Virus record (IMG/VR): IMGVR_UViG_3300021356_000010 | Location: 17,721 to 81,720 of that record | DNA length: 64,000 nt | Reading direction: 5' to 3' (one strand) | From: a virus | Shown here: positions 58,901 to 64,000 of the stretch, in pieces | Layout of the letters: every line of letters starts with the position of its first letter | Position numbering within the stretch: position 1 is the first letter of the stretch | Position numbers and translations under genes: made by a program | Notes under the pieces: generated by a model | Databases searched by the model: none | The model's input: the letters and a program-made list of their open reading frames with translations, nothing else | What the model was told of the DNA's origin: nothing

Positions 58901-61900
58901 AACATACTTACCAGTAACCTCATCGAAACGAGGACGTGGAACGAGTCTGACTGCAGTTCCAGTCTCAAAGTCATGGGGGTTAGATGTACCAATGCCGCTA
59001 GTATCGATTGTGAATACAGTTGCTCTAGCAGCAAGGGTAACACTATTAACAGTTGGTTCTTGTCTTGTTACACTACCAACACCAGTGTTGATAATGGTTG
59101 TGATCGCATCAGTTAGAGTTTCGATAGCGTTAGTAACACCAGCACACTCAACACTACCAGGAGCAGTGGTTGTATCTTGAATTACATCTGGATTGCTGGA
59201 AGCAGGTCCAACTACTACAGTCTTAGGTAGAGTATCTGCCCAAGTTCCTTGCTCGAAGGTGAAGTAGAGGTCAGTAGTTGTGCTATTTTGTAGTGCGTTT
59301 TGAGTATCACCAGTGTCTAGTCTAGATCCTACAACACCCAACTCAATCTGAGTATTGCTTACAATCTTCTTAACGTAAGTTCCTTCTGGAATGTTGGAAT
59401 AAACAGCGGTTGCTCCTGGTTGTAGCAGACCATCAACATAATCTGTGCTGAGATATTCAACAACACTCATACCGATTAGAATACCACGAGTGTCTCCAAC
59501 ATCAACGATAGCAGAACCAATTGTTGTGGAACAGTTGAATGCAAGGAAGTCGAAGTTTCTCATGGCAGCAGTTGCCATCTGTCCGACATAATCCCATGCA
59601 TCTAGAGTCTCTGTCTTCTCACCATCGATATAATCGAGTTGGTTACCAACAAAGTATGCCTCTGCTGCCTGAACACAAGCGATGTTTCCACCCAATCTCA
59701 AGTCATTGACAATACCATCAACGATGTATGTTACATCACGGAAGCACTTAGATGCCTCATTGTTGAGGGTAAAGTCTCCTTGGTTGAGAACAGGTAGTTC
59801 GCCAAGAGTATTGCCGATGATTGCATCACTAGCAATATCGTAGAGAGATTCGATTGTAGAACGTACATTAGCACAATCCCACTCACCACTATCAATAATT
59901 GGCAGAGCATCTAGGTCTCCAGCATAGAGAGTATCAACAACAATACTTACAAGAGTATCGATAGTTGCCAATACATCAGAGCAATTGCCTATAGTATATG
60001 CGGTTGGTTGTGGTGTAGCAGTTCTAGTGATTCCATTGAGGTTACCAACACCAGCATCAGTACCGATTGCCTGAATGATAATACCGAAGAGAGTATCAGT
60101 AGCAGCAACTGCAGAACCACACTGTGGTAGTGGAGCATCGTCATCATCCCAGTCATCAGTTTGAGTAAAGTCAAAGACCTGAGTCTCTGTGTGACCAGCA
60201 GAAACAGATACAGTTTCGTTATTGATAACTTGGATAGCAATGTTCTTTGCTTCGAGGAATACCTTAGCAGCTTCATCACGCTCAGCATCGATGAATGTCT
60301 CTACTACTTGACCTTCGAAGATGTTAGTTACATATACTTCAGCAGCATCGTAAGTCTTATCATTGCCACCAAACTTGACGTTATAAGCAATCTGATCTAG
60401 TACATCATAAACATCATCTAGGCAGTCTTGCTTAGTGTTACCAGTCTGAGGAGTGTATGATGGATAAGCAGCAAGCATACGCTCATATGCTTCAGCAGCA
60501 ATAAACTTCTTGTTATCAAGAATAGAGATAGAAGCGTTAGAGTGAATGTCAGCGAATACTGGAGGATCGCCAGTCTGATCTAGTGTGATGGTTAGATCGC
60601 GATCATAGTATTGGTTATTGACAGCACGGTTCATTAGATCCTGTGCTCTTCTAAATGCTGTGATCGAAGGAGCAACTTCGTTATCAACACCGTTGGAGAT
60701 TAGGACAGTGCCATCATTTGCATCGAAGTATTCTTTCGTTGCTGCAATAGTAAATTCGTTACCACCAAACCAGAGGTCTTGTGCAACTGCATCAACAATG
60801 TGACCGATATCTCTACGACACTTAGTCTCGCCTGCGAGGAGAGTTCCTGCGTTCTCTGCTGGCAGACTGTCTAGAGATGGTGTTGGTTGTCCTTGGAATA
60901 CATCAGTTACGATAGATACCAAGTTAGAGATTGCTGATTGTACATCAGAACAAGCAGTAGAATCAGTGTTACCAACGACTCCATTGCCATCTCCATACTC
61001 AGATTCACCTGGGGTGACAGTAAGATCCTTGTAGTATAGACCATTAGTAACTGCCTTCTGCATCTCAATAGAAGCAGCGTCAAAAGCGGTTACACTTTCT
61101 GCCTCTTCACCAAGCAATCCATTAGGAAGCTGTGTGCTAGAGTCAGAGAAATACTGCTGTACATATGTTCTCGTGTGCTTGTTTCCACCAACAAACATAT
61201 CAACAGAGATAGCATCAATGAAATAGTTGATATCTCTGTAGCACTTTAACTCACCATTTACAAGTGTTCCTTTGTTGAGTTCAATAGGAACACTGCTTAG
61301 GTTGCCATCGATAATAATAGTATTAACGATAGTGGTTAGAGTATCAATAGCAGACTGAACATTAGCACAGGAAGCAGGATCTGTATTAGAACCAGTTAGA
61401 GGATCTGCTGTAATGGTTAGGTCTGTTACTGTGAGTTGGTTTGCAACTGCCAACTTCATCTGTGCTGCTGCTTGGGTGAAAGCAACAGAAGATGAACTTT
61501 CTTCATCAACCAATCCGTTACTGATTGGATCGCCATTTACATCAAAATACTCAGCAGCAAATCTATATGCATACTCATTGCTACCTAGGAAGACATCGAG
61601 TGAGATAGCATCAATGAAATATCCAATGTCTCTCTTACACTTGGTCTCATAATTTGCTGGTAGAGGAGATGGTGGATTGTTTGCATTCATGTAATTGAAT
61701 GCACTTAGTATAATCTCATCCTTGTTTAGTTGAATCAAACGATAAGCATCAGCAAATCTTGATCCAGTATCTGTCTGCTGATCACCAGGGAAGTAGAAGT
61801 CAGGATGGTTTAGTGCAATAGCAGCAAGAGCTTTATCAGCAATTTCTTTGCTGTTGCGACGAATTAGTCTAAATCCATCAGCATAACGTGACTGTTCATT

Positions 61901-63862
61901 GCTCTGTGTATCACCAGGGATGTAGAAGTCTGGATGATATACAGCGATCTCTGCTAATGCTCCGTCAAGGATAAAGTCGCGGTTAGCAACAATACGGTTG
62001 CGACCATCCTTGTTACGACCTGCAGGATCCTGTGTGTTGGCAGCATCAACAGTTACACCATTATCTGTTAGTCCTGCCTCTTCAGCTTCGGAACCAGTGT
62101 AACCAACACCTACACCGTAACCAGCAAGATCGCTGTTAGGATTAGGATCATAGATATCTGCTTTGACTTGTAATAGGTTAGCAATTGCTTTCTTACAGAG
62201 ATCTCTTGATCTATTGAATGCCCAGAGGATTTCGTCTTCTTGTCCAACAAAAGAAGCAAGAGTTCCAGCACCATTAAAGTATTCTTTTACCTTACCAATG
62301 GTGTTAGCATTACCACCATCTCTCAAGTCTTCTGCAACAGCATCAACAATCTCACCAATATCAACCTTATTGATAGTTGTAGCTGGATATGTTACTACAG
62401 TTGATGCATATGCAGTGTCAATGATCTCTTGACGGTTAGCAATGATTAGATCGCGACCATCGAAGTAGCGGTTTGCATTTGGATTTAGACCAGGATTGAC
62501 ATAAGAAATGTTTCTAAGTCTTGGATACTTCTCAATGATATAACCGAAGACTTCCTCCTGAATCATGCGACGGTTGCTTTCAATTAAGTTAGCAGCGTCT
62601 GCACTTACGTTATCAATTGCTAAACCAGATGGATTTAGAATAGAACCCTTTGCAATATACTTGACATAACCCGTTGGGTTAAGTGTTACATTGAACAACT
62701 GAGATCCACCTGATTGAATAGGATCTAGTTTTACATAGAGTTTGTCATCTGTCTTAGCACCAAGTCTGTAACCACTGATAGCAACAGCAGGACGATCTGC
62801 TGGGGTGATGATATCATCACTACCCAAGAACAACTTGGTGTAGTTTGCTGCATTCTGTGTGGTTCCAGTAATATCTACTGTATAGTAGTTGATTTTCTCA
62901 ATAGTATCAGTATTCTCTTCTACCTGTTGAGGTGGAATGATGTCAGTAATATAACCTGCCTTATCTTGGTTAAAGGAGAATCCTTTGAAACCAATAGCGT
63001 GAAGTGATGTATTACCGAAGTTAGAGTTCGAGTTGGTGATAGACATGTCACCACCTGACTCCATCAGGAAGTGATCAGCGAAACCAACAGCGAAGATAGA
63101 AACGTTTTGGATGAATGCATCTTCTGATGCACGGACGTGGAAGTTTCTCCAGTCATCCTTCCAGTAAGAATCACCCTTAGCGTGGTAAGGAACCGTTGCA
63201 AATGCATCTACTAGTGATGCTTGGTTCCAAGTGTTGGAATACTCGTCATAACGGATGAATGCTCTATCGTCCTTCTGCAACGAAACACCCGTGTATTGAG
63301 CGATAACCATCGACTTAAAGCCTGTTGCCTTAAGACCGTTCGCCCAGATACCACAAATACCCCACGTAGAACGAATAGAGCAGTTAAAGACATATGGTGA
63401 TGCAGACTCAACAGAATCAACCTCAGCAAGAGTCTGTGCATTCTGTCCTAGTGCAGGTGTAGTTAATTGACTAATTAACTGACCAGACACCAAGTTTTGT
63501 CCAATTGCACTTACAACAATTGGTACTTCATATGTAAATTTACGAGGATCGTTAGGATCGATCTCCTTAATTGGGAAGAATCCTTCCAGTACGTCATCAA
63601 TCTCTGTGTTAGAGATAGAAACAAACTGACCTGCAAAGTATCCATGATCAACCTTAGTCGTTACTTCAACTTCTGCTGTAGAAGCAGGGATGGTTGGATC
63701 AGTTGTTGCATCAGTAAGTTTGAGACTTTCAATAACTCTAGAGTCAGAAAGAGGACCAACAATTCTGTTCTCTTGGATGTTGAAATCGAACTCACCTGGG
63801 TCATCAATCGTTGGTTGATAACCAGCGAATGCCTTTGCAATCTTTCTGTAGAATAGAGACAA
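52934..63862 (-). CDS. Giant tail-fibre/baseplate structural protein (3642 aa from TTG)
   Basis: The longest frame starts at a TTG (63862), giving MSLFYRKIAKAFAGYQPTID, but coding-like sequence continues 43 codons upstream, so the true start is unresolved. Residues about 150-310 form a beta-helix-like region (STWGICGIWANGLKATGFKS; VIAQYTGVSLQKDD) known from cyanophage fibres. Residues about 425-1445 contain five or more copies of a helical module with SNRRMIQEEV-type, YFIDAISLDVF-GGN-type and CANVQSAIDTL-type parts. The C-terminal third (after about residue 2550) has repetitive beta units (FLVEDDTGNTTIKGGNFIIR) and ends PSTAVGWWLMEI. Likely a long fibre or baseplate-fibre component. Confidence 0.78.
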   Translation of the reverse strand: MSLFYRKIAKAFAGYQPTIDDPGEFDFNIQENRIVGPLSDSRVIESLKLTDATTDPTIPASTAEVEVTTKVDHGYFAGQFVSISNTEIDDVLEGFFPIKEIDPNDPRKFTYEVPIVVSAIGQNLVSGQLISQLTTPALGQNAQTLAEVDSVESASPYVFNCSIRSTWGICGIWANGLKATGFKSMVIAQYTGVSLQKDDRAFIRYDEYSNTWNQASLVDAFATVPYHAKGDSYWKDDWRNFHVRASEDAFIQNVSIFAVGFADHFLMESGGDMSITNSNSNFGNTSLHAIGFKGFSFNQDKAGYITDIIPPQQVEENTDTIEKINYYTVDITGTTQNAANYTKLFLGSDDIITPADRPAVAISGYRLGAKTDDKLYVKLDPIQSGGSQLFNVTLNPTGYVKYIAKGSILNPSGLAIDNVSADAANLIESNRRMIQEEVFGYIIEKYPRLRNISYVNPGLNPNANRYFDGRDLIIANRQEIIDTAYASTVVTYPATTINKVDIGEIVDAVAEDLRDGGNANTIGKVKEYFNGAGTLASFVGQEDEILWAFNRSRDLCKKAIANLLQVKADIYDPNPNSDLAGYGVGVGYTGSEAEEAGLTDNGVTVDAANTQDPAGRNKDGRNRIVANRDFILDGALAEIAVYHPDFYIPGDTQSNEQSRYADGFRLIRRNSKEIADKALAAIALNHPDFYFPGDQQTDTGSRFADAYRLIQLNKDEIILSAFNYMNANNPPSPLPANYETKCKRDIGYFIDAISLDVFLGSNEYAYRFAAEYFDVNGDPISNGLVDEESSSSVAFTQAAAQMKLAVANQLTVTDLTITADPLTGSNTDPASCANVQSAIDTLTTIVNTIIIDGNLSSVPIELNKGTLVNGELKCYRDINYFIDAISVDMFVGGNKHTRTYVQQYFSDSSTQLPNGLLGEEAESVTAFDAASIEMQKAVTNGLYYKDLTVTPGESEYGDGNGVVGNTDSTACSDVQSAISNLVSIVTDVFQGQPTPSLDSLPAENAGTLLAGETKCRRDIGHIVDAVAQDLWFGGNEFTIAATKEYFDANDGTVLISNGVDNEVAPSITAFRRAQDLMNRAVNNQYYDRDLTITLDQTGDPPVFADIHSNASISILDNKKFIAAEAYERMLAAYPSYTPQTGNTKQDCLDDVYDVLDQIAYNVKFGGNDKTYDAAEVYVTNIFEGQVVETFIDAERDEAAKVFLEAKNIAIQVINNETVSVSAGHTETQVFDFTQTDDWDDDDAPLPQCGSAVAATDTLFGIIIQAIGTDAGVGNLNGITRTATPQPTAYTIGNCSDVLATIDTLVSIVVDTLYAGDLDALPIIDSGEWDCANVRSTIESLYDIASDAIIGNTLGELPVLNQGDFTLNNEASKCFRDVTYIVDGIVNDLRLGGNIACVQAAEAYFVGNQLDYIDGEKTETLDAWDYVGQMATAAMRNFDFLAFNCSTTIGSAIVDVGDTRGILIGMSVVEYLSTDYVDGLLQPGATAVYSNIPEGTYVKKIVSNTQIELGVVGSRLDTGDTQNALQNSTTTDLYFTFEQGTWADTLPKTVVVGPASSNPDVIQDTTTAPGSVECAGVTNAIETLTDAITTIINTGVGSVTRQEPTVNSVTLAARATVFTIDTSGIGTSNPHDFETGTAVRLVPRPRFDEVTGKYVDVDKRLIRLPNGFETNRTYYVIAPGRRTQPEDYSNTTFFNGSDQTKLMLATSKENAAAGIYIYASETEGIDPNVEIDIYQFLTDDSYDLHKYGCNLTNTVNAGIETDVSNIFDVPFASVTPQKVFFRAVTGGTLPAVSTTFENDSDVAVTDPNDANLGKINPVKEFFARYQNNKVFTIHKTHADAINNVNPIQFGSGQTSIEFEVYANKRRSPVRFDPGFTDTATDSGKWFIQCKDEVSSQPDSVKQSNIFWRIHQSDYADRPKTTDMWFERVKDDRDKDERTYKIRYVIPKYLENARDPINGFVLKTRTDDTRKLVPQKLLLKPVTGSVYGARFSNPVQADEYIGYTRQDFADNNLNLDAAYDPYKKDLTGSGINYIQYAKFASGIQASIQSGRYVEDTLDPTIKYLELTVFDHAVDAINFPGLRNEVFTTVKITAPQGGDFTVSKTQSVPANEVAFTGNSSGLANIHAYYSVGGDHYLIIKNIRGGKLEYSEYYDTRFTQGAVFADMLEDQDMGKSLPLKTLIRKNYPEYYYKQNGANVYTITPGDRIQDSAGVEYYVDSVEDAGVIEDTFYIFGYETLQRRIAGQQDGIYYLTALRGNVSPFPTGAGVAENFKKFKFSQPVSRLYPLNYKNDPLWFKKNGTSNKEKAYYELLIDPPSTFSAADNYIHGLVTTNDYKNSVTKELVEDLFDQPAFINNEYTNTTSDGNGNVIDNRVRAQEGNATSGSEDRRIPISGDSTVMSDQRYYVELRRPSIARAGNHTFEYLGFGPGNYSTGLPARQEIVLTPEEDFYAQSKKQDAGIVFYTGINSQGDLYIGNRRINAITGEETFIDAAILEDDGDDEDVVGGLVTTFDTPVTFNQNITVVGGDGQLVNTFESPILIAVQDEDLSQERHSLIIRSYVSSIDPVTFEQQDESLDRTGWLPDPSRGDIRIGKNRIQSAIFGFNSRGQGQEYKFLTHTIGGVPSNLSPNQSPEVPADPNAPIEGSRVFPEQLVNYNGVIPRSGDVLFKGSEVGSTGSMGWILSNYFTNIANTSIGNIIFDDTNVVKITFVDFTSGLDITCSELGITSASQIRFKNFYPEPSINLTWTIYSPPGDAFSGNNNYLHFQAIDAVGAQTLVWDTVVSNATGDAPTVEFSNSNWKELGVIGAEAIRTETEYWGDFKVGVNTIARTPWESAKTAWTDPLFTEPRANFDVVGNTFISGKKVLNFLKEGLQFRTLTNQDHALLVGGDSESPEDIAAFRISTTPGPIGQGRMSVNATLGQLNSIGTDHVIIGSTNITGNLQINGGLEIFVGDFDTTSGTLDMMETPETVRFIMNASNIQFANESTNTETMSFDFGNYAQTQTLTFGDQSEVTTLNIHRNSQDSTIDIGTVSNLDDSYSSTITIGGAFSSSSSQLTIQNKNISLDGDVEVGSGYTAGSGTGRLFSLNSRFEFLTASGGPSTVRLATTASTLDIGGVGGTTTINNALYVKARADFDGDIQQNGGLNAGGVNIVRGVFGTPVAGQPAGGLPDNFNLDLYKKIDIGGKTLDTQGVANMPASEEFVRLSSNSVGQILLGDYLLIASGTDAQETASELVRVIELTNLSDVTDPEGIRVKVERGVDGTTAGVHADNTPIFRIEKSENVSYSKEELTNVDTQLETAEFGGSLRTGDYIRINDNEFLKIESLITSLTSTQKFTINDGGDPAVVTFQVESTTGNTFIRGTCDIFDTTTIHGSTAPGDQKLIITDGDTVPTVVFDVDSAQGNTRILGDLSVGAGFDKFLVEDDTGNTTIKGGNFIIRDAADTNNRLHFSNNLGKLEIAGEYFSNGLGENTFAGDLVLNGGNLTVNSNGTKIFKVQDNGTVDLGGIEYFYGPTGARRWDYITIAGGDAGVITPNINYFTNATGDLYVKLPANPSNGDMVRIIDLGGNLKYDLKLIIRASTGTPIQGDATNIAADVTGVDLSQHNGGELVVTTPNAAFGLVYAGPINNDGGASNVPSTAVGWWLMEI

Positions 63863-64000
63863 CTCTTCTGTGTCTGCGTATTCAAATACAGTTAGTTTGT
63901 GGTGAGAATAGTTAGGTGCTGCTTTCTTGGTGAAGTCATTAGGATCATAATAAACCTCACCAGTTCCTGCTGCACCATTATAAAGAGGAGATTATGATGT
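63863..64000 (-). other. Coding-like extension upstream of the giant gene, ended by an in-frame TAA
   Basis: Reading the giant gene's frame upstream from TTG 63862 gives 43 codons without a stop or ATG/GTG, with normal protein-like sequence (TKKAAPNYSHHKLTVFEYAD, and LYNGAAGTGEVYYDPNDF further up), until TAA at 63992-63994. The last six bases of the window cannot be assigned. The gene probably begins beyond the window edge, with a frame or base error near 63992, or starts at the TTG. Confidence 0.6.

Noticed and set aside
63984-63999. Plus-strand AGAGGAG followed by ATG ATG at the right edge
   Set aside because: It looks like a ribosome site and start, but it faces against all genes, has a three- to six-base spacer, and lies antisense to coding-like sequence of the giant gene.
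1-64000. CRISPR arrays, insertion sequences, integrase or attachment sites
   Set aside because: No regularly spaced direct repeats, transposase or recombinase motifs were seen. The repeats found are protein-coding modules or single paired elements.

Overview
The window looks like part of the genome of a T4-like marine myophage, most probably a cyanophage. The basis is a T4-type baseplate pair (gp25 then gp6), a DUF4815 virion protein, very large low-complexity beta-rich tail and fibre proteins of the kind seen in Synechococcus/Prochlorococcus myoviruses, many 2-oxoglutarate/Fe(II) oxygenase genes, and many tightly packed small genes. The host is inferred, not shown. Every gene I accept is on the minus strand, so the window is transcribed from high to low coordinates. 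No tRNA, rRNA, CRISPR array, integrase or insertion sequence was found.

Layout in transcription order. (1) 47-64 kb: the distal tail-fibre region. It holds a giant 3642-residue protein, two tail-collar-domain proteins, and a 1229-residue glycine-rich, Ig-like-repeat, collar-domain protein. (2) 42.9-47 kb: a compact run of six genes directly downstream. Four encode 2OG-Fe(II) oxygenase-type proteins, one resembles a tail-fibre assembly chaperone, and one is unknown. (3) 30.9-42.9 kb: about 45 mostly small genes with short or overlapping junctions. Recognisable members are a DUF4385 protein, a beta-class DNA methyltransferase next to a putative PD-(D/E)xK restriction endonuclease, a secreted HEGWH protein, an AbrB-like protein, a fifth 2OG-type oxygenase (TIGR02466-like), zinc-ribbon-like proteins and a DUF7249-like protein. 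Several hairpins, terminators and sigma70-like -10 boxes lie here. (4) 25.8-30.9 kb: the baseplate block with coiled-coil proteins, a PAAR-type spike tip, a conserved 229-residue protein, gp25 and gp6. (5) 0-25.8 kb: very large baseplate/fibre proteins of 3499 residues (with a YHYH domain), 603, 2703 (DUF4815), 68, 1403 (with a cupredoxin domain) and 166 residues, then a partial gene at the left edge.

How the parts fit together. Blocks 1, 4 and 5 encode the host-contact end of the virion. Late-promoter-like TAAATA motifs lie before several of these units. Block 2 is placed so that its oxygenases could modify either host proteins or the phage's own fibre proteins. Block 3 has the character of early or host-takeover genes with sigma70-like -10 boxes.

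The most unusual points are: a predicted type-1 copper site inside a fibre-like protein; the dense oxygenase cluster beside the fibre genes; a phage-borne putative restriction-modification pair; a helical GGN module shared by two otherwise different giant proteins; and two small genes whose -10 box lies only six bases before ATG, suggesting leaderless mRNAs. All family assignments come from reading motifs by eye; no database search was run.
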